Positions 1 through 7,126 of a DNA stretch of 13,811 nt are shown piece by piece. Numbering within the stretch: the first letter of the stretch is position 1; each line of letters opens with the position of its first letter. The stretch covers positions 1 to 13,811 of the forward strand of contig CAZBWH010000077.1 of the NCBI GenBank assembly GCA_964495595.1, written 5' to 3'. Origin of the DNA: CALMFQ01 sp964495595. GTDB taxonomy: Bacteria; Pseudomonadota; Gammaproteobacteria; Burkholderiales; SCOH01. Under the pieces are notes generated by a model, which was given only the letters and a program-made list of their open reading frames with translations, had not been told where the DNA came from and searched no databases. Both the position numbers and the translations under genes were made by a program.

Positions 1-1
1 G

Positions 2-937
2 GTGATGGACTTCGAGATGGTCACCATCCGCGAAGATGTGACGCTGGAAGTGGTGCTGCGTTACCTGCGTCGCTTTGACGAACTGCCGAACCACACCGAC
101 AAGCTGTTCGTGATCGACAAGGACGAATCACTGAAGGGTGTGCTGCACCTGAAAACCCTGCTGGTATCCGACCCCGACCGGCTGGTGGGCGAAGTGATGG
201 CCACCGACGTGGTCACATTCCGCGGCACCGACGACACCGGCGAGGCGGCGCAGGCATTCGAACGTTACGATCTGGTGTCGGCACCGGTAATCGACTACCG
301 CAACCGGCTGGTCGGCCGCCTGACTGTCGACATGATGGTCGACGTGATCCGCGAGGAATCCGAATCCGAAGTACTGAACCTGGCCGGTCTGCGCGAAGAA
401 GAAGACCTGTTCTCCTCGGTGTGGAAATCGGCACAGAACCGCTGGCCCTGGGTGGCATTGAACCTGTGCACCGCATTCATCGCCTCGCGGGTGATCGGCG
501 CCTTTGAAGGCACCATCGCCCAGATCGTCGCACTGGCAACCCTGATGCCGATCGTTTCCGGCATCGGCGGCAACACCGGCACCCAGACCTCGACCCTAAT
601 CATCCGCGCCATTGCACTGGGCCAGATCACCGGCGGCACCACCCGGCGGCTGATTCTCAAGGAATGCGGCATTGCGCTGCTCAACGGCGTAGTGTGGGGC
701 AGCGTGCTTGGCGGAGTCGCCTGGCTGCTGTACCAGAAATGGACCATCGGCCTGCTGATGATGTCGGCGATGACGCTGAACCTGCAAGTGGCAGCACTGG
801 TCGGCATTCTGGTGCCGATCACCATGCACAAACTCGGCCGCGATCCGGCGTTCGGCTCCAGCGTGTTGCTGACTTTCAGCACCGACAGCATGGGCTTTTT
901 CATCTTCCTCGGTCTGGCCACCCTGTTCCTGCTCTGA
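2..937 (+). CDS. mgtE: Magnesium transporter MgtE, 5'-truncated by window edge
   Basis: This is the C-terminal two thirds of an MgtE-type Mg2+ channel/transporter of the inner membrane. The open frame enters from the left edge. Whole family members are about 450 residues, so the 311 residues seen lack the cytosolic N domain and the start; the GTG/ATG at 2-7 are probably internal. Residues 1 to about 120 form the paired CBS region that senses cytosolic Mg2+. The rest is the membrane domain of about five helices. The pore signature GGNTGTQ is at residues 189-195, and an Asp near the C-terminus (FSTDS, about residue 295) matches the conserved pore acidic residue of the family. It is followed after 2 bases by a DUF454 gene, so the two are probably co-transcribed. 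Confidence 0.95.
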   Translation: MMDFEMVTIREDVTLEVVLRYLRRFDELPNHTDKLFVIDKDESLKGVLHLKTLLVSDPDRLVGEVMATDVVTFRGTDDTGEAAQAFERYDLVSAPVIDYRNRLVGRLTVDMMVDVIREESESEVLNLAGLREEEDLFSSVWKSAQNRWPWVALNLCTAFIASRVIGAFEGTIAQIVALATLMPIVSGIGGNTGTQTSTLIIRAIALGQITGGTTRRLILKECGIALLNGVVWGSVLGGVAWLLYQKWTIGLLMMSAMTLNLQVAALVGILVPITMHKLGRDPAFGSSVLLTFSTDSMGFFIFLGLATLFLL

Positions 938-939
938 CC

Positions 940-1314
940 ATGCGCAAACTGGTCCATCCGGTCCTGGTCGGCTGCGGCATTCTCTGCGTGGCGCTCGGGG
1001 TGCTCGGCATCTTCCTGCCCTTGCTGCCGACCACGCCGTTCCTTCTGCTGGCGGCGTTCTTTTTCGCCCGCAGCTCGCAACGCTGGCACGACTGGCTGTA
1101 CGCCCATCGCTGGTTCGGCCCCTACCTGCAGCGCTACCACGAACGCCACGCCATGACCCGGCGCGACAAACTGCTGACGCTGCTGCCGATGTGGTGCAGC
1201 ATCGGCCTGACCGCTACGCTGGTGGTACATCCGTGGTGGGCCAAGCTGATCCTGCTGGTCATCGCCGCCGGCGTCACAGGGCATATCCTGCGGTTGAAAA
1301 CCGTCAGCCAGTAA
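940..1314 (+). CDS. DUF454 (YbaN-like) inner-membrane protein
   Basis: This is a 124-residue protein starting at the ATG two bases after the mgtE stop. It has the DUF454/YbaN pattern: an N-terminal hydrophobic hairpin containing the family-typical GIFLPLLPTTPFLLLAAFFF stretch (about residues 22-41), a loop rich in Trp, His and Arg (SQRWHDWLYAHRWFGPYL), and a second pair of membrane segments at about residues 80-117. The function of this family is unsettled. Tight spacing to mgtE implies translational coupling or at least one transcript, but I see nothing that ties it to Mg2+ transport. The reading frame is open well upstream inside mgtE, but this ATG gives a protein of the family's usual length and is preferred. 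Confidence 0.85.
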   Translation: MRKLVHPVLVGCGILCVALGVLGIFLPLLPTTPFLLLAAFFFARSSQRWHDWLYAHRWFGPYLQRYHERHAMTRRDKLLTLLPMWCSIGLTATLVVHPWWAKLILLVIAAGVTGHILRLKTVSQ

Positions 1315-1452
1315 CGTAACGGTGTGTCTCAAATGGAGTGGTACGCTGCGCGAAGCCTGACACCGCGCTGCACCGGACTGTCTTCGGCAGCCGGCGAGCT
1401 TTACGTTAGCTACAATTGAGGCGAGCACTACTCGCCATGCTAATATTTCCCA
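1315..1452 (+). promoter_or_regulatory. Intergenic region with extended -10 and small hairpin before the DUF4160 gene
   Basis: This is a 138-base gap. At 1438-1446 it reads TGCTAATAT, an extended -10 box (TGN plus TAATAT). A weak -35-like TTGAGG lies at 1416-1421 with a 19-base spacer. A perfect 6-bp inverted repeat GGCGAG-CACTA-CTCGCC (1420-1436) lies between the two and could be an operator or an RNA hairpin; it has no U-run, so it is not a terminator. The -10 ends only 6 bases before the ATG at 1453, so a transcript from it would be leaderless or nearly so. A second -10-like hexamer, TACAAT, is at 1411-1416 but without a convincing -35. Confidence 0.4.
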
Positions 1453-1710
1453 ATGGTGCCAACAGTTTTTCGCGAAGGCGGTTTCCGTTTCTTTTTCTTC
1501 TCCCGTGAAGAGCCGAGACTGCATGTTCATGTCAGTCATACCGATGGCGAGGCGAAGTTATGGCTTGAGCCTCAGATCGCCTTGGCTCAAAGTACCGGAT
1601 TGACCGATCGCCTGCTGCGACAGGCTCAAGCCTTGATTGAGGTGCACGAACATGACATCCGTAACGCTTGGCAACAACATTTCGGCAGCGGAAGTAACCC
1701 ACATCTCTAA
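1453..1710 (+). CDS. DUF4160 domain protein
   Basis: This is an 85-residue protein with the features of DUF4160: an N-terminal MVPTVFREGGFRFFFFSREE segment, then the RLHVHV histidine motif, an acidic/Gly turn, KLWLEPQIALA, and a C-terminal helix ending near NAWQQHF. DUF4160 proteins are commonly encoded beside DUF2442 proteins. The pair has a toxin-antitoxin-like arrangement, but no biochemical role is established to my knowledge. The gene overlaps the following DUF2442 gene by 59 bases in another frame, so the two are almost certainly one translational unit. No Shine-Dalgarno sequence is visible before the ATG. Base composition is visibly less GC-rich than mgtE or prmC, consistent with acquired cargo. 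Confidence 0.8.
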   Translation: MVPTVFREGGFRFFFFSREEPRLHVHVSHTDGEAKLWLEPQIALAQSTGLTDRLLRQAQALIEVHEHDIRNAWQQHFGSGSNPHL

Positions 1711-1915
1711 GCATGGTTTGTGGCTATTACTGGGCAACGAAGAGCTTTTTGTACCATTCTCTGAATTCCCCTGGTTCCAGGATGCGCCAATTGGCAAGGT
1801 TCTCGATGTCGAATGGCCTCATCCAGACCACCTCTACTGGCCGGCTCTGGATATTGATTTATCAGTGGAATCCATCCGCAATCCGGCTGCCTTCCCTCTT
1901 CGCTCGACAGGCTAA
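1652..1915 (+). CDS. DUF2442 domain protein
   Basis: This is an 87-residue protein. The ATG at 1652 is preceded by GAGG at 1639-1642, a usable ribosome site inside the upstream gene; an in-frame TTG at 1637 is a less likely start. It fits DUF2442: a short N-terminal strand (AAEVTHISKHGLWLLLGNEE), then VPFSEFPWFQDA, and the family-typical tail with LYWPALDIDLSVESI. It forms a pair with the overlapping DUF4160 gene. Function is unknown; a two-component small system (regulator or toxin-antitoxin-like) is only a hypothesis from gene pairing. Its TAA stop is built into the left arm of the terminator that ends the cassette. Confidence 0.8.
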   Translation: MTSVTLGNNISAAEVTHISKHGLWLLLGNEELFVPFSEFPWFQDAPIGKVLDVEWPHPDHLYWPALDIDLSVESIRNPAAFPLRSTG

Positions 1916-1946
1916 GCTGGCGGTCGGGGCATAGCCGGCTTTTTTA
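1914..1946 (+). terminator. Rho-independent terminator of the DUF4160/DUF2442 cassette
   Basis: The 8-bp stem is AAGCTGGC (1914-1921) paired with GCCGGCTT (1934-1941), with one G-U pair and a 12-base loop. It is followed by an uninterrupted T run to 1945. The left arm starts inside the TAA stop codon of the DUF2442 gene (1913-1915). Confidence 0.8.
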
Positions 1947-1958
1947 TCTGCCCCCCGC

Positions 1959-2597
1959 TCAGGGCAATTCGTCGAGCGCCGCTTCCAGGTGCGACTGGTC
2001 AGCCCATTGCAGCAGGTGCCAGGCGCCGGCCCGGTGTTCGATCCAGTTCAGTGCCGCGTTGGGGATGCCGAAATCGCGTGGCGCCGCCAGGTCGAGGCCG
2101 GTGGCCAGGCGGTAGACAAGATCCAGCACCCCGCCGTGCGTCACCACCAGCACGGTCTGGCCGACGTGGCTGGCGGCGATCTGCTCCAGGCAAGCCAGCA
2201 CCCGGCGGCGATGCTGCAGCAGCGATTCGCCGTCATCAAGGATGGCATACCCTGGCTCGCGAGCCTTGAAGCGGGCGTAATCAGCCGGAAAGTGCTGCTC
2301 TGCCTCGCTGTAAGTCAGGCCCTGAAATGCGCCGTAGTGGCGCTCGCGCAACTCGTGGCGCAGATGGATCGGCAGATTGAGCCCCCGTGCTGCGTAGCGG
2401 GCAGTCTGCAGGGTACGGATCAGATCGCTGCAATACAAGGCGTCAAAACGATGCGCCTGCAGACCTTTCGCCGTGGCTTCTGCCTGTGCCAGCCCGACCG
2501 GGTTCAGCGGCGTGTCGATATGTCCCTGCAGGCGGCGCTGCGTATTCCAGTCGGTTTCGCCGTGGCGGACAAAGCAGAAGCGGGTAGCAATGGACAT
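1959..2597 (-). CDS. Histidine phosphatase family protein (phosphoglycerate mutase-like)
   Basis: This is a cytosolic 212-residue enzyme of the histidine phosphatase (GpmB/CobC-like) superfamily. The phosphohistidine motif is FVRHGETDWN with His at residue 12. The partner residues are visible: Arg61 in SDLIRT, Glu85 in ELRERHYG and the second His (154) in VVTHGG. The substrate cannot be fixed from sequence; phosphoglycerate, alpha-ribazole phosphate or another phosphoester are all possible in this family. Start choice: a good -10 box at 2632-2637 rules out the longer frame that reaches 2651. The ATG at 2597 begins MSIATRF; an ATG six bases upstream (2603) is an equal alternative. Neither has a clear Shine-Dalgarno sequence. 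Confidence 0.88.
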   Translation of the reverse strand: MSIATRFCFVRHGETDWNTQRRLQGHIDTPLNPVGLAQAEATAKGLQAHRFDALYCSDLIRTLQTARYAARGLNLPIHLRHELRERHYGAFQGLTYSEAEQHFPADYARFKAREPGYAILDDGESLLQHRRRVLACLEQIAASHVGQTVLVVTHGGVLDLVYRLATGLDLAAPRDFGIPNAALNWIEHRAGAWHLLQWADQSHLEAALDELP

Positions 2598-2631
2598 GCG
2601 CATAAACGGATAAACAATCGATCGAGCGGCG

Positions 2632-2659
2632 ATTGTAGCCGCTTTTTGCACTGCAGCAA
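2632..2659 (-). promoter_or_regulatory. Promoter of the histidine phosphatase gene
   Basis: Read on the minus strand, the -10 is TACAAT (2637-2632), five of six to consensus. The -35-like hexamer is TTGCTG (2659-2654), 16 bases away. The predicted start of transcription lies about 25-30 bases before the ATG. The -10 sits in the loop of a 6-bp inverted repeat (AGCGGC 2625-2630 with GCCGCT 2638-2643). Confidence 0.5.
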
Positions 2660-2737
2660 ATCAACCTGGCACGAGCCCGATACCCGAAAGTCAATACGGG
2701 CAGCGGCCAAGATGCCACCGCCCGCCACAAGAGCCGA

Positions 2738-3400
2738 TCAAGCGGCCTGGCGACGCTTCATCACGCCCAGACCAATCGCGCCGAGGCCGAGCAACGCCAA
2801 CATGGCCGGCTCTGGCACCTGGTTAGGGTTGCCGTTGGAGAAACGGGCAGTAAAGGCGAAATCACCGTCAAACCACTTTTCCCAGCTCTGACTGGTCAGC
2901 AACGAAAAATCTGCTCCGTTGTTGGACCAGAAGAATTCACCGTCCGCGTAAGTGGCCGTATCCACCGATGCAAAAGCGCCCGTCACGTCATTGCCATTCG
3001 CTGCGTACACCTCGGAGATACTCAGGAACAGCACATAATCCTGCCCATGGCTGACGGGCGTCCCACCGGTATTGAATGACACCGTGTTGTAGCCGGAACC
3101 GTTATCGGTTGCTGCGCCACTTGAAAACAAGGCCGCGCCGCTGGCCTTGGTACCATCCCACGCGTAAGCGTAGGCTTGGAACTGAAGGGTCGCTGGCAGG
3201 TCAACGATAAAAGAAAAAGCATCAAGCTGCGAGCCGGTTGCCTTGACCACCTGGCCGTAAGTGGCCGTATTGGGTGAACCGAATGACTGCAGGTTATCAC
3301 TGCCATTCCACGCTACAGTGGTGTCAATCATGGAAGCCAAGGCAGGGGTCGAGGCTGCGATCAGGCCGGCGGCAAACAGGGCATTGCGGGTTATCATCAT
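2738..3400 (-). CDS. PEP-CTERM sorting domain protein (exported)
   Basis: This is a 220-residue exported protein. Residues 1-23 are a signal peptide (hydrophobic core, ALA then S). The middle is a Ser/Thr/Gly/Asn-rich, Cys-free beta-type domain with several aromatic residues, typical of extracellular beta-sandwich proteins. The C-terminus is a clear PEP-CTERM signal: VPEP at 195-198, one hydrophobic helix (LALLGLGAIGLG) and a basic end (MKRRQAA). In the known system such proteins are cleaved by an exosortase and sent to the surface or exopolysaccharide matrix. No exosortase gene is in the window. Two adjacent ATGs (3400, 3397) are possible; GGGAC lies a few bases upstream. It is transcribed away from prmC and shows no convincing terminator. 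The gene is less GC-rich than its neighbours. Confidence 0.88.
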   Translation of the reverse strand: MMITRNALFAAGLIAASTPALASMIDTTVAWNGSDNLQSFGSPNTATYGQVVKATGSQLDAFSFIVDLPATLQFQAYAYAWDGTKASGAALFSSGAATDNGSGYNTVSFNTGGTPVSHGQDYVLFLSISEVYAANGNDVTGAFASVDTATYADGEFFWSNNGADFSLLTSQSWEKWFDGDFAFTARFSNGNPNQVPEPAMLALLGLGAIGLGVMKRRQAA

Positions 3401-3569
3401 TTGGAGTCCCAATTCGGTTTTTACATACTGGCAACACATCGGGAGCCAGCCACGCGGGCGCATTGCAAGCAACATATAAGCCAAATCAACAACCCACTAA
3501 AATCAAAACGCTTTTTTATCCAAACCGCTTGAACATGTAAGATTTTCCGACAACTTCACCTACCCCGAC
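3401..3569. other. AT-rich divergent intergenic region between the PEP-CTERM gene and prmC
   Basis: This 169-base stretch separates divergent genes and must hold the promoters of both. It is clearly more AT-rich than the rest of the window, with A/T tracts at about 3497-3520. For prmC a weak TAAGAT (3538-3543) is the only -10-like hexamer I noticed, without a good -35. For the PEP-CTERM gene several TATATG/TTATAT-like hexamers near 3473-3480 exist without a proper -35 spacing. I do not assign either promoter. Confidence 0.4.
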
Positions 3570-4439
3570 ATGAACCATACAGCCGAACCCATCAGCTACC
3601 AGCGCCTGCTGCGCCAGTCCGGCCTCTCCCCCATTGATGCCCGCCTGTTGCTACTGCACGTCCTGCAGCGCAACCATGCCTGGCTGGCAGGGCATCGTGA
3701 TGAACCTGCCGAGCCGGCGCAGATCGCGGTATTTCAGGGGCTGGTCGCGCGCCGGCTGGCGGGTGAGCCGGTCGCTTATCTGCTGGGCGAGCGGGAATTT
3801 TACAGTCGCCGTTTTGCCGTCAGCCCTGCGGTGCTGATCCCGCGTCCGGAAACCGAGCTGCTGGTTGAACTGGCATTGGCGCACGCCCCGGTACACTCCC
3901 CTTGCCGGGTGCTTGATCTGGGCACCGGCAGCGGCATTGTCGCCGTCACCCTGGCGCTGGAGCGGCCGGCGTGGCAGGTTGACGCGCTGGACGTGTCCCC
4001 GGCGGCGCTGGCAGTCGCACAGGATAACGCGCAGCGGCTGGGGGCAGGCCGGGTGCGGCTGCGGGCCAGCGACTGGTACAGCACGCTGGCAACGGATGAG
4101 CGCTTTGAGCTGATCGTCTCCAATCCGCCCTACATTCCGGCCCAGGACACGCATCTGCAGCAAGGTGATTTGCGCTTCGAGCCGGCCGGCGCACTGACCG
4201 ACTTTGCCGACGGTCTCAGCGACATCCGCCGCATCATCGCCGGCAGCCGGCGACATCTGGTCGCGCAGGGCTGGTTGTTGTTTGAACACGGCTACGACCA
4301 GGCGCCGGCGTGCCGCGCCCTACTGCTGCAGGCAGGATTTGAGCATATTGCCTCAGTCGCCGACCTGGCCGGGATCGAGCGGGTCACGCTGGGACAATGG
4401 CCGGCCTGCGAGATTGCCAGCCAGCCAAATCAGCCGTAG
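3570..4439 (+). CDS. prmC: Peptide chain release factor N5-glutamine methyltransferase PrmC (HemK)
   Basis: This is a cytosolic SAM-dependent enzyme that methylates the glutamine of the GGQ motif in release factors RF1 and RF2. It is 289 residues, close to the family length. Residues 1 to about 85 are the N-terminal helical domain that recognises release factors (ARLLLLHVL, RRLAGEPVAYLLGEREFY). The IPRPETE signature is at 90-96. The SAM-binding glycine motif VLDLGTGSGI is at 114-123, and the catalytic NPPY at 185-188. There is no clear Shine-Dalgarno before the ATG. grxD follows after 40 bases and is probably in the same transcript. The prfA (RF1) gene that often precedes prmC is not here; a divergent PEP-CTERM gene takes that place. 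Confidence 0.95.
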   Translation: MNHTAEPISYQRLLRQSGLSPIDARLLLLHVLQRNHAWLAGHRDEPAEPAQIAVFQGLVARRLAGEPVAYLLGEREFYSRRFAVSPAVLIPRPETELLVELALAHAPVHSPCRVLDLGTGSGIVAVTLALERPAWQVDALDVSPAALAVAQDNAQRLGAGRVRLRASDWYSTLATDERFELIVSNPPYIPAQDTHLQQGDLRFEPAGALTDFADGLSDIRRIIAGSRRHLVAQGWLLFEHGYDQAPACRALLLQAGFEHIASVADLAGIERVTLGQWPACEIASQPNQP

Positions 4440-4479
4440 AATTCCCGAACGTTTTTGTCAACTTTAGGCAGGTTGGACC

Positions 4480-4791
4480 ATGGATATTCAGGCAGTGATC
4501 AAGCAGCAAGTCACCGAAAACCCGGTGGTGTTGTACATGAAAGGCACCCCGACTTTCCCGCAGTGCGGCTTTTCGTCAGCCGCCGCGCAGATTCTGAAGG
4601 CGTGCGGCGTGACCGAGTTTCTGGCGGTCAATGTGCTGGAAAACGCGGAAATCCGTCAGGGCATCAAAGAATTCGCCAACTGGCCGACTATTCCGCAACT
4701 GTACATCAACGGTGAATTCGTCGGCGGCTCGGACATCATGCGCGAGATGTTCGAATCGGGCGAACTGCAGCAAATGCTGGGCAAGTCCTGA
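4480..4791 (+). CDS. grxD: Monothiol glutaredoxin, Grx4 family
   Basis: This is a 103-residue cytosolic monothiol glutaredoxin. The CGFS active site is at residues 29-32 (FPQCGFS). The glutathione-binding signature WPTIPQLYI is at 68-76, and GGSDI at 82-86. Family members form a [2Fe-2S]-bridged, glutathione-ligated dimer and work in iron-sulfur cluster delivery and iron sensing, often with BolA partners. The length is that of a single-domain bacterial Grx4. An AGG at about 4468-4470 is a weak ribosome site. A strong terminator follows, so prmC-grxD ends here. Confidence 0.95.
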   Translation: MDIQAVIKQQVTENPVVLYMKGTPTFPQCGFSSAAAQILKACGVTEFLAVNVLENAEIRQGIKEFANWPTIPQLYINGEFVGGSDIMREMFESGELQQMLGKS

Positions 4792-4821
4792 CCCACACCC
4801 TGCCCTGCAAGGCAATACCAG

Positions 4822-4861
4822 AGCGGCCTGCAGCCTTGTCTGCCGGCCGTTTTCCGTTTTT
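4822..4861 (+). terminator. Rho-independent terminator after grxD
   Basis: The stem is CGGCCTGCAG (4824-4833) with CTGCCGGCCG (4840-4849), one mismatch and a 6-base loop. It is followed by TTTT, CCG and TTTTT to 4861. It acts only on the plus strand; in the other direction there is no U run, so it does not serve the facing gene that ends at 4871. Confidence 0.8.
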
Positions 4862-4870
4862 GGACTGATA

Positions 4871-7126
4871 TCAGAACCACCCTGAGTCAATGGGCATCGG
4901 ACTGATCAGTGCGCTGGCCTGTTCACCCGCTGGCATGCCATCAACCGCTGACGGGGAAACTGGGGCAGGCTGCGGGAGGTAAAAGGCAATGCCTTCATCA
5001 CGCCAGCCGGCACTGGCAAGCGCGACGCTCCGGTCAGTGCTGGATTGGGTAAATAGATAACTGCCGTTTACCAGATTGGCCAGCCGGAAAACCGGCAGAT
5101 CCCTGGAGTATGTCGAGTGGGGGTCGAGATAGCCGAGAATACCCTGATCGTGCCAGGCCGGATACTGGCTGGCGATGCTGGCCTGCTCGGTTGCGTCGGC
5201 GCTGAGGAGCACCGCGCCGGTGTGCTGGTTGACATAGCGATGTACAGCCACGCGGGCCGGAGGGGTGCTTTCCACCCCTACCCACTTGATCGGCAGCGGC
5301 TCGGTAAAGGCTGACAGCACCACGGACTGTTGTTGCAGTTGTGGCAAGCGGGCCTGCAGGTCGTGGATTTCCTGACTGTCGGCGGCATACAGATACTGGC
5401 CGTTGACCGGATTGAAGAAGCGGTAGGCAATGGCCATATCGTCGTTGACGATCTTGCGGCTCAGCTCGCCGTCGATGTCGTGTTTGTCGGCCGGCAGCAG
5501 CAAGCGCAACGAAAAGCTCTCGTCGCGTTCCGGTACGCTGTCTTTGGCAAAGGGCAGTGAAAACCGGGCAACGGTCTGGTGTTCGGCAAAGGCCACGGCA
5601 ATGATCATGTCGCCATTGGCCAGCCGGGTGACGGCGGGTGCCCGGTCGCTGTTCCAGTCGAAATCGTCCGGATGGGTAGTCAGGTGGTGCAACTTGATCT
5701 GGACGAATTCGGCCTGGGTTTGATCGCTGCTGCGCTCTACCCAGAACGGGAACTCGCCGCTGTCCTCCGGCCCGCCGTAGTAGGCAATGGTGCCCAACAG
5801 CTCGTTTTCGCTGCGCAGACGATAGGCGCCGCCATCCTGCAATGACACCGAGTAATCGGCTGCCAGCCTCGGCGATGGTTCATTCTGGGGCAGGACGTAT
5901 TGATCGCTCTCAATGGCAATGAAATAGTCGCCGCTGACCAAGGGCTGAATGCTCAGATCGGTGCCGTAGCGATTACTGCTACTGCGGCTGTACAACGTTT
6001 GCGCCGCCAGCTTCTCGCCAGTGGCGCTGTAAATAGCCTGGATGGCCGGGCAGATCGGCCACTCCACCAGCCCCGTAAACGTATCGTAGGAGCTGCCGGA
6101 TAGCATCGACCCACCGTAAACCGCCAGCGAATAGACCTTGCCGGCGGTCAGGCTGACGCGCAGCCAGTCGACATCGTCAACGTCATTCAACCGGCTGCTG
6201 AAGGAGTCATTCACCGGTAGATACGCAGAGGTGGTGGCGTTGGCTGCCAGGGCATCGGTTCCGGGGGCGGTAGCGGGCTGTGAGCGGACATAAAACGCCA
6301 CGTCTTCGTCATTCCACCGGCCTTGGGCCAGCGCTGACTGCCGCTCCTCAACCGCACCGGTCAACAGCTGGGCACCAGAGGCCGGATTGGCCAGCTGGTA
6401 GACCGGCTGGGCATCGGCAAAACGGGTCGCCACCGCCCGGCCGGTATTGGCCTGTGCCCAGAACACGACACCTTCATCCACCCACGCAGAGGCCTGGCCT
6501 GGCCTCTGCGGCCCGTGCGGGTCGGCTGCCAGCTGTCGGCTGCCGGTCGCCGGGTTCACATAACGATGCACCTCGACAGCATTGACCGACGGCTGGCCGT
6601 AGGCCCAGAAAGCAACGCCCTCGTCGCGCCAGTCGGGGTAATTCGCCTGGATGGACTGTTTCTCCGGCTCGCTGGCGGTGTACAGATACTGCCCGGTAAG
6701 GGTGTCGCAGAAGCGGTAGATGGCCACCGGGTCGTCGTTGTCAATGGTCAATTGCTGAACCGCCGTGCCCTGGATCTGCTCGGCAGGCAGTTGCAGGCGC
6801 AAGGTGAATGCCTCGTTGGGCTCGGCAATCGCGTCCTCTGCCAGCGGAATGGCGTATTTGAGGTAAGCCTCACCAGCGGCAAAATGCAAACTGAGCAACG
6901 CATCGCCATTGGCAAGAAACTCGACCGGTGGCGCATCGCTCCGCCCCCAGTCGAAATCGGCGGCCGTCGTGCTGACCGAAGACAGCAGCAGCTGGATTGT
7001 CACCGCCGGCAGGCCGGCGTCGTCACGCGCCAGGGTGCCGCCGATCCAGCCGTCGTTTTCAAAACGCTCAGCGTACGGTGAGTAAAAATAATAGGTTGCG
7101 GGCCGCCCCGGCAGATCATTGGCCAT
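4871..7126 (-). CDS. Large repeat protein: two Calx-beta-like segments, two DUF5648-like blocks and a PPC-like domain
   Basis: This 751-residue protein starts at an ATG with GGGAG about 9 bases upstream (better than the earlier in-frame codons). Layout: residues about 10-130 are a Calx-beta-like segment (AEPNEAFTLRLQLP, ending TIDNDD). Residues 137-282 are three repeats of the DUF5648 type (YRFCDTLTGQYLYTAS ... WRDEGVAFWA; HRYVNPATGS ...; YQLANPASGAQLL ... WNDEDVAFYV). Residues about 295-435 resemble a bacterial pre-peptidase C-terminal (PPC) domain (DVDDVDWLRVSLTAGKVYSL ... SGDYFIAIESD). Residues about 440-563 are a second Calx-beta-like segment (VPERDESFSLRLLLP ... IVNDD). Residues 566-717 are three more DUF5648-like repeats. 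These domains suggest an extracellular or surface protein, yet no signal peptide is visible. The C-terminus (IDSGWF) would allow type I secretion, which is speculative. No enzyme motif was recognised. Confidence 0.8.
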   Translation of the reverse strand: MANDLPGRPATYYFYSPYAERFENDGWIGGTLARDDAGLPAVTIQLLLSSVSTTAADFDWGRSDAPPVEFLANGDALLSLHFAAGEAYLKYAIPLAEDAIAEPNEAFTLRLQLPAEQIQGTAVQQLTIDNDDPVAIYRFCDTLTGQYLYTASEPEKQSIQANYPDWRDEGVAFWAYGQPSVNAVEVHRYVNPATGSRQLAADPHGPQRPGQASAWVDEGVVFWAQANTGRAVATRFADAQPVYQLANPASGAQLLTGAVEERQSALAQGRWNDEDVAFYVRSQPATAPGTDALAANATTSAYLPVNDSFSSRLNDVDDVDWLRVSLTAGKVYSLAVYGGSMLSGSSYDTFTGLVEWPICPAIQAIYSATGEKLAAQTLYSRSSSNRYGTDLSIQPLVSGDYFIAIESDQYVLPQNEPSPRLAADYSVSLQDGGAYRLRSENELLGTIAYYGGPEDSGEFPFWVERSSDQTQAEFVQIKLHHLTTHPDDFDWNSDRAPAVTRLANGDMIIAVAFAEHQTVARFSLPFAKDSVPERDESFSLRLLLPADKHDIDGELSRKIVNDDMAIAYRFFNPVNGQYLYAADSQEIHDLQARLPQLQQQSVVLSAFTEPLPIKWVGVESTPPARVAVHRYVNQHTGAVLLSADATEQASIASQYPAWHDQGILGYLDPHSTYSRDLPVFRLANLVNGSYLFTQSSTDRSVALASAGWRDEGIAFYLPQPAPVSPSAVDGMPAGEQASALISPMPIDSGWF

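Noticed and set aside
295..1539. Open frame on the minus strand (414 codons) opposite mgtE and the DUF454 gene
   Set aside because: It crosses three real plus-strand genes and has low-complexity, non-protein-like content.
2598..2651. Longer N-terminus of the histidine phosphatase starting at GTG 2651
   Set aside because: The best -10 box (2632-2637) would lie inside the coding region, and the extra residues are not typical of the family, which begins shortly before RHG.
1989..2891. Open frame on the plus strand (300 codons) opposite the histidine phosphatase
   Set aside because: The minus-strand frame contains all catalytic residues of a known family; the plus frame shows no recognisable domain.
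2947..3270. 15-base direct repeat CGTAAGTGGCCGTAT at 2947-2961 and 3256-3270
   Set aside because: Both copies encode a similar Thr-Ala-Thr-Tyr stretch in the PEP-CTERM protein; no mobile or regulatory meaning is apparent.
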